From Liolophura sinensis (lineage: Eukaryota > Mollusca > Polyplacophora > Chitonida > Chitonidae), in NCBI RefSeq assembly GCF_032854445.1, contig NW_027018319.1:1-42510 (forward strand): 42,510 bases of DNA, written 5' to 3'. A program made the translations under genes and the position numbers. Shown piece by piece: positions 12,388 through 23,395 of the stretch (the first letter of the stretch is position 1; each line of letters starts with the position of its first letter). The notes beneath the pieces are model-generated. The model made no database searches. It saw only the letters and a list, made by a program, of their open reading frames with translations, and was not told where the DNA came from.

Positions 12388-13089
12388 ACAGCAACGGCTC
12401 TTACTCCATGGAAACCAGGGAAATTTGCAATTTTTCAACAGCTGCCGATACCTGGCTCAATTCTGCATCTTTTGGCACCTTATTCATGTGGGTCTGTGGT
12501 CAGTTGTACTTTTTACAGCAGACTGTATCAAGTACCTTGTGTTTTTTATGTACAAATGGTGTGGTTTTTCTACACGTAGATAAAGACATTGAGATTGTCT
12601 TGCACTTAGAAGTAAGGCAATTGCTGGGTGAGTTAAATGGGCTTAGCCCAAAGATTTCAGGTCTTCTGGGCTGCCGAAGGGCACATAACTTATAGTCAAA
12701 AGTTGAATATAGTAATGACCAGTCGCGATTGTACAGAGTACAGTGTAGCCGATTTCAATTAACAAAAAGACCAGGCAAAAAGGCAAAAGTGGAAAAACTA
12801 TTCCAGTGCTGCTGGTAAGAGGCTACCGAAGGGCACATAACTTATGGTCAAAAGTTGAATATAACTTATGACCAGTCGCGATTGTACAGAGTACAGTGTA
12901 GCCGATTTCAATTAACAAAAAGACCAGGCAAAAATGCAAAAGTGGAAAAACTGTTGCAGTGCTACTAGTAAGAGGCTAATCCGACGTATTTTGTGACGAG
13001 AAATCGAATGGTGCAATCCGCGTTGCTCTCCGACCAATACTTTTGGCTGTAGCGACAATTGAATGATCATTGATGTCATAATCATATGC
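12388..13089. repeat. Unit M25 with 152-bp internal duplication
   Basis: This 702-bp class H unit repeats the sequence from gccgaagg at 12673 as accgaagg at 12825. The offset of 152 bp is the same as in 3923-4629. It shares the aaaaaggcaaa variant and ataacttatgacc with that earlier copy. The unit ends in CATATGC, so the CACGTG hexamer is lost here. Confidence 0.92.
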
Positions 13090-13638
13090 GTAGCAACGGC
13101 TCTTACTCCATGGAAACCAGGGAAATTTGCAATTTTTCAACAGCTGCCGATGCCTGGCTCAATTCCGCATCTTTTGGCACCTTACTGAAGTGGGTCAGTG
13201 TTCAGTTGTACTTTTTACAGCAGACTTTATCAAGTACCTTGTGTTTTTTATGTACAAATGGTGTGGTTTTTCTACACGTAGATAAAGACATTGAGATTGT
13301 CTTGGACTTAGAAGTAAGGCAATTGCTGGGTGAGTTAAATGGGCTTGTCCCAAACATTTGACGTCTTCTGGGCTACCGAAGGGCACATAACATATAGTCA
13401 AAAGTTGAATATAGTAATGACCAGTCGCGATGGTACATAGTACAGTGTAGCCGATTCCAATTAACAAAAAGATCAGGCAAAAATGCAAAAGTGGAAAAAT
13501 TGTTCCAGTGCTGCTGGTAAGAGGCTAATCCGACGTATTTTGTGACGAGAAATCGAATGGTGCAAACCGCGTTGCTCTCCGACCAATACTTTTGGCTGTG
13601 GCGACAATTGAATGATCATTTATGTCATAATTACGTGC
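13090..13638. repeat. Unit M26 (E class)
   Basis: This is a regular 549-bp unit ending in TTACGTGC, another variant of the terminal hexamer. It carries ggtacatagtac and caaacatttgacg in the second half. Confidence 0.88.
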
Positions 13639-14309
13639 ACAGCAACGGCTCTTACTCCATGGAAACCAGGGAAATTTGCAATTTTTCAACAGCTGCCGAT
13701 ACCTGGCTCAATTCCGCATCTTTTGGCACCTTACTGAAGTGGGTCAGTGTTCAGTTGTACTTTTAACAGCAGAATGTATCAAGTACCTTGTGTTTTTCAT
13801 GTACAAATGGTGTGGTTTTTCTACACGTAGATAAAGACATTGAGATTGTCTTGGACTTAGAAGTAAGGCAATTGCTGGGTGAGTTAAATGGGCTTGGCCC
13901 AAACATTTGACGTCTTCTGGGCTACCGAAGGGCACATAACATATAGTCAAAAGTTGAATATAGTAATGACCAGTCGCGATGGTACATAGTACAGTGTAGC
14001 CGATTTCAATTAACAAAAAGTCCAGGTAAAAATGCAAAAGTGGATAAACTGTTCCAGTGCTGCTGGTAAGAGGCTAATCCGACGTATTTTGTGACGAGAA
14101 ATCGAATGGTGCAAACCGCGTTGCTCTCCGACCAATACTTTTGGCTGTAGTGACAATTTAATGATCATTTATGTCATAATCACGTGCACAGCAACGGCTC
14201 TTACTCCATGGAAACCAGGGAAATTTGCAATTTTTCAACAACTGCCGATGCCTGGATCAATTCCGCATCTTTTGGCACCTTAATGATGTGTGTCTGTGGT
14301 CAGTTGTAC

Positions 14310-14433
14310 TTTTTACAGCAGACTGCATCAAGTACCTTGTGTTTTTCACGTACAAATGGTGTGGTTTTTCTACACGTAGATAAAGACATTGAGATTGTCT
14401 TGCACTTAGAAGTAAGGCAATTGCTGGGTGAGT
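14310..14433 (+). other. Exon-like segment between splice-like signals (example)
   Basis: In full units the T-rich tract ends TTTTTACAG (here ending at 14318), matching a eukaryotic 3' splice site. It is followed 109 bp later by GGGTGAGTT (GTGAGT at 14428-14433), matching a 5' splice site. One reading frame is open across the 109 bp in most full units. Short units lack the acceptor-like tract and gain GAGGTAAGG, another donor-like sequence. This is motif resemblance only. A spliced transcript is not shown by the sequence. Confidence 0.25.
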
Positions 14434-14829
14434 TAAATGGGCTTAGCCCAAAGATTTGACGTCTTCTGGGCTACCGAAGGGCACATAACATATAGTCATA
14501 AGTTGAATATAGTAATGACCAGTCGCGATTGTACAGAGTACAGTGTAGCCGATTTCAATTAACATAAAGACCAGGCAAAAATTCAAAATTGAAAACATTG
14601 TTCCAGTGCTGCTGATAAGGGGCTAATCCGACGTATTTTGTGACGAGAAATCGAATGGTGCAAACCGCGTTGCTCTCCGACCAATACTTTTGGCTGTAGT
14701 GACAATTGAATGATCATTGATGTCATAATCACGTGCCCAGCAACGGCTCCTCCTCCATGGAAACCAGGGATGTTTCCAATTTTTTAACAGCTGCCGAGGC
14801 CTGGCCCAATTCCGCATCTTTTGGCACCT

Positions 14830-14837
14830 TATAAATG
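14830..14837 (+). promoter_or_regulatory. TATA-like TATAAATG in T-class units (example)
   Basis: T-class units carry TATAAATG, which fits the eukaryotic TATA-box consensus TATAWAWR, where other classes have ACTGAAGTG, ATTCATGTG or AATGATGTG. It is class-specific and so not a conserved property of the satellite. With no initiator or start-site evidence it may be chance. Confidence 0.15.
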
Positions 14838-15257
14838 TGGGTCAGTGTTTAGTTGTACTTTTTACAGCAGACTGTATCAAGTACCTTGTGTTCTTTATGT
14901 ACAAATGGTGTGGTTTTTCTACACGTAGATAAAGACATTGAGATTGTCTTGGACTTAGAAGTAAGACAATTGCTGGGTGAGTTAAATGGGCTTGGCCCAA
15001 AGATTTTAGGTCTTCTGGGCTGCCGAAGGACACATAACTTATAGTCAAAAGTTGAATATAGTAATGACCAGTCGCGATTGTACAGAGTACAGTGTAGCCG
15101 ATTTCAATTAACAAAAAGACCAGGCAAAAATGCAAAAGTGGAAAAACTGTTCCAGTGCTACTATTAAGAGACTAATCCGACGTATTTTGTGACGAGAAAT
15201 CGAATGGTGCAAACCGCGTTGCTTTCCGACCAATACTTTTGGCTGCAGCGACAATTG

Positions 15258-15284
15258 AATGATCATTGATGTCATAATCACGTG
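15258..15284. other. Conserved palindrome plus CACGTG hexamer (example)
   Basis: At the end of nearly every unit, full or short, the perfect 10-bp palindrome AATGATCATT (here 15258-15267) is followed 11 bp later by CACGTG (15279-15284), itself a palindrome. CACGTG is the core E-box bound by bHLH-family proteins in eukaryotes, but the hexamer alone is weak evidence of function. Broken copies exist (5725, 13084, 27004, 35855, 36948). No role is claimed. Confidence 0.45.
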
Positions 15285-15285
15285 C

Positions 15286-15769
15286 CCAGCAACGGCTCTT
15301 ACTCCATGGAAACCAGGGAAATTTGCAATTTTTCAACAGCTGCCGATGCCTGGCTCAATTCCGCATCTTTTGGCACCTTACTGAAGTGGGTCAGTGTTCA
15401 GTTGTACTTTTTACAGCAGACTGTATCAAGTACCTTGTGTTTTTCACGTACAAATGGTGTGGTTTTTCTACACGTAGATAAAGACATTGAGATTGTCTTG
15501 GACTTAGAAGTAAGACAATAACTTATAGTCAAAAGTTGAATATAGTAATGACCAGTCGCGATTGTACAGAGTACAGTGTAGCCGATTTTAATTAAGAAAA
15601 AGACCAGGCAAAAATGCAAAAGTGGAAGAACTGTTCCAGTGCTGCTGGTAAGAGGCTAATCCGACGTATTTTGTGACGAGAAATCGAATGGTGCAAACCG
15701 CGTTGCTTTCCGACCAATACTTTTGGCTGTAGCGACAATTGAATGATCATTGATGTCATAATCACGTGC
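15286..15769. repeat. Unit M30 with 65-bp deletion
   Basis: This 484-bp E-class unit runs from gtaagacaat straight into aacttatagtc at about 15520. It loses the GGGTGAGTT segment, the TGACGTC motif and the ccgaagggcac segment. The same junction recurs at 21495. The breakpoints share AT. Confidence 0.92.
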
Positions 15770-17419
15770 CCAGCAACGGCTCTTACTCCATGGAAACCAG
15801 GGAAATTTGCAATTTTTCAACAGCTGCCGATGCCTGGCTCAATTCCGCATCTTTTGGCACCTTACTGAAGTGGGTCAGTGTTCAGTTGTACTTTTAACAG
15901 CAGACTGTATCAAGTACCTTGTGTTTTTTATGTACAAATGGTGTGGTTTTTCTACACGTAGATAAAGACATTGAGATTGTCTTGCACTTAGAAGTAAGAC
16001 AATTGCTGGGTGAGTTAAATGGGCTTAGCCGAAAGATTTGACGTCTTCTGGGCTACCGAAGGGCACATAACTTATAGTCAAAAGTTGAATATAGTAATGA
16101 CCAGTCGCGATTGTACAGAGTACAGTGTAGCCAATTTCAATTAACAAAAAGACCAGGTAAAAATGCAAAAGTGGAAAAAACTGTTCCAGTGCTGCTGGTA
16201 GAAGGCTAATCCGACGTATTTTGTGACGAGAAATCGAATGGTGCAATCGGCGTTGCTCTCCGACCAATACTTTTGGCTGTAGCGACAATTGAATGATCAT
16301 TTATGTCATAATCACGTGCGTAGCAACGGCTCTTACTCCATGGAATGTGCAGGGAATTTTGCAATTTTTCAACAGCTGCCGATACCTGGCTCAATTCCGC
16401 ATCTTTTGTCACCTTGATGATGTGTGTCTGTGGTCAGTTGTACTTTTTACAGCACACTGTATCAAGTACCTGTGTTTTTCACGTACAAATGGTGTGGTTT
16501 TTCTACACGTAGATAAAGACATTGAGATTGTCTTGCACTTAGAAGTAAGGCAATTCCTGGGTGAGTTAAATGGGCTTAGCCCAAAGATTTCAGGTCTTCT
16601 GGGCTACCGAAGGGCACATAACATATAGTCAAAAGTTGAATATAGTAATGACCAGTCGCGATTGTACAGAGTACAGTGTAGCCGATTTCAATTAACGAAA
16701 AGACCAGGCAAAAATGCAAAAGTGGAAAACCTGTTCCAGTGCTACTAGTAAGAGGCTAATCCGACGTATTTTGTGACGAGAAATCGAATGGTGCAAACCG
16801 CGTTGCTCTCCGACCAATACTTTTGGCTGTAGCGACAATTGAATGATCATTGATGTCATAATCACGTGCCCAGCAACGGCTCTTACTCCATGGGAAACCA
16901 GGGAAATTTGCAATTTTTCAACAGCTGCCGATGCCTGGCTCAATTCGCATCTTTTGGCACCTTACTGAAGTGGGTCAGTGTTCAGTTGTACTTTTAACAG
17001 CAGACTGTATCAAGTACCTTGTGTTTTTCATGTACAAATGGTGTGGTTTTTCTACACGTAGATAAAGACATTGAGATTGTCTTCGACTTAGAAGTAAGGC
17101 AATTGCTGGGTGAATTAAATGGGCTTATCCCAAACATTTGACGTCTTCTGGGCTACCGAAGGGCACATAACATATAGTCAAAAGTTGAATATAGCAATGA
17201 CCAGTCGCGATGGTACATAGTACAGTGTAGCCCATTTCAAATAACAAAACGACCAGGCAAAAATGCAAAAAGTGGGAAAATTGTTCCAGTGCTGCTGGTA
17301 AGAGGCTAATCCGACGTATTTTGTGACGAGAAATCGAATGGTGCAAACCGCGTTGCTCTCCGACCAATACTTTTGGCTGTAGCGACAATTGAATGATCAT
17401 TGATGTCATAATCACGTGC

Positions 17420-19616
17420 ACAGCAACGGCTCTTACTCCATGGAAACCAGGGAAATTTGCAATTTTTCAACAGCTGCCGATACCTGGCTCAATTCCGCAT
17501 CTTTTGGCACTTTATTCATGTGGGTCTGTGGACAGTTGTACTTTTTACAGCAGACTGTATCAAGTACCTTGTGTTTTTCACGTACAAATGGTGTGGTTTT
17601 TTCTACACGTAGATAAAGACATTGAGATTGTCTTGGACTTAGAAGTAAGACAATTGCTGGGTGAGTTAAATGGGCTTAGCCCAAAGATTTGACGTCTTCT
17701 GGGCTACCGAAGGGCACATAACTTATAGTCAAAAGTTGAATATAGTAATGACCAGTCGCGATTGTACAGAGTACAGTGCAGCCGATTTCAATTAACAAGA
17801 AGACCAGGCAAAAATGCAAAAGTGGATAAACTGTTCCAGTGCTGCTGGTAAGAGGCTAATCCGACGTATTTTGTGACGAGAAATCGAATGGTGCAATCCG
17901 CGTTGCTCTCCGACCAATACTTTTGGCTGTAGCGACAATTGAATGATCATTGATGTCATAATCACGTGCCCAGCAACGGCTCTTACTCCATGGAAACCAG
18001 GGAAATTTGCAATTTTTCAACAGCTGCCGATGCCTGGCTCAATTCCGCATCTTTTGGCACCTTACTGATGTGGGTCAGTGTTCAGTTGTACTTTTTACAG
18101 CAGACTGTATCAAGTACCTTGTGTTTTTCACGTACAAATGGTGTGGTTTTTCTACACGTAGATAAAGACATTGAGATTGTCTTGGACTTAGAAGTAAGAC
18201 AATTGCTGGGTGAGTTAAATGGGCTTAGCCGAAAGATTAGACGTCTTCTGGGCTACCGAAGGGCACATAACTTATAGTCAAAAGTTGAATATAGTAATGA
18301 CCAGTCGCGATTGTACAGAGTACAGTGTAGCCGATTTTAATTAAGAAAAAGACCAGGCAAAAATGCAAAAGTGGAAGAACTGTTCCAGTGCTGCTGGTAA
18401 GAGGCTAATCCGACGTATTTTGTGACGACAAATCGAATGGTACAAACCGCGTTGCTTTCCGACCAATACTTTTGGCTGTAGCGACAATTGAATGATCATT
18501 GATGTCATAGTCACGTGCCCAGCAACGGCTCTTACTCCATGGAAACCAGGGAAATTTGCAATTTTTCAACAGCTGCCGATGTCTGGCTCAATTCCGCATC
18601 TTTTGGCACCTTACTGAAGTGGGTCAGTGTTCAGTTGTACTTTTAACAGCAGACTGTATCAAGTACCTTGTGTTTTTCATGTACAAATGGTGTGGTTTTT
18701 CTACACGTAGATAAAGACATTGAGATTGTCTTCGACTTAGAAGTAAGGCAATTGCTGGGTGAGTTAAATGGGCTTGGCCCGAACATTTGACGTCTTCTGG
18801 GCTACCGAAGGGCACATAACATATAGTCAAAAGTTGAATATAGTAATGACCAGTCGCGATGGTACATAGTACAGTGTAGCCGATTTCAATTAACAAAAAG
18901 TCCAGGTAAAAATGCAAAAGTGGAAAAACTGTTCCAGTGCTGCTGGTAAGAGGCTAATCGGACGTATTTTGTGACGAGAAATCGAATGGTGCAAACCGCG
19001 TTGCTCTCCGACCAATACTTTTGGCTGTAGCGACAATTGAATGATCATTGATGTCATAATCACGTGCCCAGCAACGGCTCTTACTCCATGGAAACCAGGG
19101 AAATTTGCAATTTTTCAACAGCTGCCGATGCCTGGCTCAATTCCGCATCTTTTGGCACCTTACTGAAGTGGGTCAGTGTTCAGTTGTACTTTTAACAGCA
19201 GACTGTATCAAGTACCTTGTGTTTTTCATGTACAAATGGTGTGGTTTTTCTACACGTAGATAAAGACATTGACATTTTCTTCGAGATAGAAGTAAGGCAA
19301 TTGCTGGGTAAGTTAAATGGGCTTAGCCCAAAGATTTCAGGTCTTCTGGGCTACCGAAGGGCACATAACATATAGTCGAAAGTTGAATATAGTAATGACC
19401 AGTCGCCATTGTACAGAGTACAGTGTAGCCGGTTTCAATTAACAAAAAGACCAGGCAAAAATGCAAAAGTGGAAAAACTGTTCCAGTGCTGCTGTTAAGA
19501 GGCTAATCCTACGTATTTTGTGACGACAAATCGAATGGTGCAAACCGCGTTGCTCTCCGACCAATACTTTTGGCTGTAGTGACAATTCAATGATCATTTA
19601 TGTCATAATCACGTGC
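17420..19616. repeat. Units M34-M37 (H, E, E, E)
   Basis: Boundaries are 17420-17969, 17970-18518, 18519-19067 and 19068-19616. These lie between the two seven-unit blocks. M36 resembles M27 and M38 (agtccaggtaaa). M37 has tagtcgaaag and agtcgccattg, which reappear in the dimer repeats at 34,771-37,524. Confidence 0.87.
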
Positions 19617-22600
19617 CCAGCAACGGCTCTTACTCCATGGAAACCAGGGAAATTTGCAATTTTTCAACAGCTGCCGATGCCTGGCTCAATTCCGCATCTT
19701 TTGGCACCTTACTGAAGTGGGTCAGTGTTCAGTTGTACTTTTAACAGCAGACTGTATCAAGTACCTTGTGTTTTTCATGTACAAATGGTGTGGTTTTTCT
19801 ACACGTAGATAAAGACATTGAGATTGTCTTGGACTTAGAAGTAAGGCAATTGCTGGGTGAGTTAAATGGGCTTGGCCAAAGATTTGACGTCTTCTGGGCT
19901 ACCGAAGGGCACATAACATATAGTCAAAAGTTGAATATAGTAATGACCAGTCGCGATGGTACATAGTACAGTGTAGCCGATTTCAATTAACAAAAAGTCC
20001 AGGTAAAAAATGCAAAAGTGGATAAACTGTTCCAGTGCTGCTGGTAAGAGGCTAATCGACGTATTTTGTGACGAGAAATCGAATGGTGCAAACCGCGTTG
20101 CTCTCCGACCAATACTTTTGGCTGTAGTGACAATTTAATGATCATTTATGTCATAATCACGTGCACAGCAACGGCTCTTACTCCATGGAAACCAGGGAAA
20201 TTTGCAATTTTTCAACAACTGCCGATGCCTGGATCAATTCCGCATCTTTTGGCACCTTAATGATGTGTGTCTGTGGTCAGTTGTACTTTTTACAGCAGAC
20301 TGCATCAAGTACCTTGTGTTTTTCACGTACAAATGGTGTGGTTTTTCTACACGTAGATAAAGACATTGAGATTGTCTTGCACTTAGAAGTAAGGCAATTG
20401 CTTGGTGAGTTAAATGGGCTTAGCCCAAAGATTTGACGTCTTCTGGGCTACCGAAGGGCACATAACATATAGTCATAAGTTGAATATAGTAATGACCAGT
20501 CGCGATTGTACAGAGTACAGTGTAGCCGATTTCAATTAACATAAAGACCAGGCAAAAATTCAAAATTGAAAACATTGTTCCAGTGCTGCTGATAAGGGGC
20601 TAATCCGACGTATTTTGTGACGAGAAATCGAATGGTGCAAACCGCGTTGCTCTCCGACCAATACTTTTGGCTGTAGTGACAATTGAATGATCATTGATGT
20701 CATAATCACGTGCCCAGCAACGGCTCCTCCTCCATGGAAACCAGGGATGTTTCAATTTTTTAACAGCTGCCGAGGCCTGGCCCAATTCCGAATCTTTTGG
20801 CACCTTATAAATGTGGGTCAGTGTTTAGTTGTACTTTTTACAGCAGACTGTATCAAGTACCTTGTGTTCTTTATGTACAAAATGGTCTGGTTTTTCTACA
20901 CGTAGATAAAGACATTGAGATTGTCTTGGACTTAGAAGTAAGACAATTGCTGGGTGAGTAAATGGGCTTGGCCCAAAGATTTCAGGTCTTCTGGGCTGCC
21001 GAAGGACACATAACTTATAGTCAAAAGTTGAATATAGTAATGACCAGTCGCGATTGTACAGAGTACAGTGTAGCCGATTTCAATTAACAAAAAGACCAGG
21101 CAAAATGCAAAAGTGGAAAAACTGTTCCAGTGCTACTATTAAGAGACTAATCCGACGTATTTTGTGACGAGAAATCGAATGGTGCAAACCGCGTTGCTTT
21201 CCGACCAATACTTTTGGCTGTAGCGACAATTGAATGATCATTGATGTCATAATCACGTGCCAGCAACGGCTCTTACTCCATGGAAACCAGGGAAATTTGC
21301 AATTTTTCAACAGCTGCCGATGCCTGGCTCAATTCCGCATCTTTTGGCACCTACTGAAGTGGGTCAGTGTTCAGTTGTACTTTTTACAGCAGACTGTATC
21401 AAGTACCTTGTGTTTTTCACGTACAAATGGTGTGGTGTTTTTCTACACGTAGATAAAGACATTGAGATTGTCTTGGACTTAGAAGTAAGACAATAACTTA
21501 TAGTCAAAAGTTGAATATAGTAATGACCAGTCGCGATTGTACAGAGTACAGTGTAGCCGATTTTAATTAAGAAAAAGACCAGGCAAAAATGCAAAAGTGG
21601 AAGAACTGTTCCCAGTGCTGCTGGTAAGAGGCTAATCCGACGTATTTTGTGACGAGAAATCGAATGGTGCAAACCGCGTTGCTTTCCGACCAATACTTTT
21701 GGCTGTAGCGACAATTGAATGATCATTGATGTCATAATCACGTGCCCAGCAACGGCTCTTACTCCATGGAAACCAGGGAAATTTGCAATTTTTCAACAGC
21801 TGCCGATGCCTGGCTCAATTCCGCAGCATCTTTTGGCACCTTACTGAAGTGGGTCAGTGTTCAGTTGTACTTTTAACAGCAGACTGTATCAAGTACCTTG
21901 TGTTTTTTATGTACAAATGGTGTGGTTTTTCTACACGTAGATAAAGACATTGAGATTGTCTTGCACTTAGAAGTAAGACAATTGCTGGGTGAGTTAAATG
22001 GGCTTAGCCGAAAGATTTGACGTCTTCTGGGCTACCGAAGGGCACATAACTTATAGTCAAAAGTTGAATATAGTAATGACCAGTTGCGATTGTACAGAGT
22101 ACAGTGTAGCCAATTTCAATTAACAAAAAGACCAGGTAAAAATGCAAAAGTGGAAAAAACTGTTCCAGTGCTGCTGGTAGGAGGCTAATCCGACGTATTT
22201 TGTGACGAGAATCGAATGGTGCAATCGGCGTTGCTCTCCGACCAATACTTTTGGCTGTAGCGACAATTGAATGATCATTTATGTCATAATCACGTGCGTA
22301 GCAACGGCTCTTACTCCATGGAATGCAGGGAATTTTGCAATTTTTCAACAGCTGCCGATACCTGGCTCAATTCCGCATCTTTTGTCACCTTGATGATGTG
22401 TGTCTGTGGTCAGTTGTACTTTTTACAGCACACTGTATCAAGTACCTTGTGTTTTTCACGTACAAATGGTGTGGTTTTTCTACACGTAGATAAAGACATT
22501 GAGATTGTCTTGCACTTAGAAGTAAGGCAATTCCTGGGTGAGTTAAATGGGCTTAGCCCAAAGATTTCAGGTCTTCTGGGCTACCGAAGGGCACATAACA

Positions 22601-23395
22601 TATAGTCAAAAGTTGAATATAGTAATGACCAGTCGCGATTGTACAGAGTACAGTGTAGCCGATTTCAATTAACGAAAAGACCAGGCAAAAATGCAAAAGT
22701 GGAAAACCTGTTCCAGTGCTACTAGTAAGAGGCTAATCCGACGTATTTTGTGACGAGAAATCGAATGGTGCAAACCGCGTTGCTCTCCGACCAATACTTT
22801 TGGCTGTAGCGACAATTGAATGATCATTGATGTCATAATCACGTGCCCAGCAACGGCTCTTACTCCATGGAAACCAGGGAAATTTGCAATTTTTCAACAG
22901 CTGCCGATGCCTGGCTCAATTCCGCATCTTTTGGCACCTTACTGAAGTGGGTCAGTGTTCAGTTGTACTTTTAACAGCAGACTGTATCAAGTACCTTGTG
23001 TTTTTCATGTACAAATGGTGTGGTTTTTCTACACGTAGATAAAGACATTGAGATTGTCTTCGACTTAGAAGTAAGGCAATTGCTGGGTGAATTAAATGGG
23101 CTTATCCCAAACATTTGACGTCTTCTGGGCTACCGAAGGGCACATAACATATAGTCAAAAGTTGAATATAGTAATGACCAGTCGCGATGGTACATAGTAC
23201 AGTGTAGCCGATTTCAATTAACAAAACGACCAGGCAAAAATGCAAAAGTGGAAAAACTGTTCCAGTGCTGCTGGTAAGAGACTAATCCGACGTATTTTGT
23301 GACGAGAAATCGAATGGTGCAAACCGCGTTGCTCTCCGACCAATACTTTTGGCTGTAGCGACAATTGAATGATCATTTATGTCATAATCACGTGC
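19617..23395. repeat. Seven-unit block, copy 2 (M38-M44)
   Basis: Boundaries are 19617, 20165, 20714, 21261, 21746, 22298 and 22847, in the same class order as copy 1. M38 lacks part of the M27 sequence (ggcttggccaaag). Between about 20,750 and 22,400 there are many single-base indels relative to copy 1, for example ggtgagtaaatgg, ccgcagcatc and gacgagaatcg. Substitutions appear few. This suggests a very recent duplication plus local sequence error. Confidence 0.88.
21261..21745. repeat. Unit M41 with 65-bp deletion
   Basis: This 485-bp unit has the same deletion junction as 15286-15769 (gacaat then aacttatag at about 21495). It is the second copy of a single deletion event carried along by the ~6-kb duplication. 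Confidence 0.92.

Larger units (their letters stand above)
13639..17419. repeat. Seven-unit block, copy 1 (M27-M33)
   Basis: Boundaries are 13639, 14188, 14737, 15286, 15770, 16320 and 16870. The class order is E, M, T, E (65-bp deletion), E, M, E. The rare markers are agtccaggtaaa (M27), cataaagacc and caaaattgaaaac (M28), ctcctcctcc and gatgtttcc (M29), the 65-bp deletion (M30), gtggaaaaaactg and gcaatcggcg (M31), ggaattttgc and caattcctgg (M32), and ggtgaattaaatgggcttatcc (M33; each half within 20 bases). All recur in the same order 5,975-5,978 bp further on. Confidence 0.9.

Noticed and set aside
14457-14463. TGACGTC as a cAMP-response-type element
   Set aside because: It is present only in some units (others have ttcaggtc), so it is a subfamily marker. 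Seven bases without context do not support a regulatory call.
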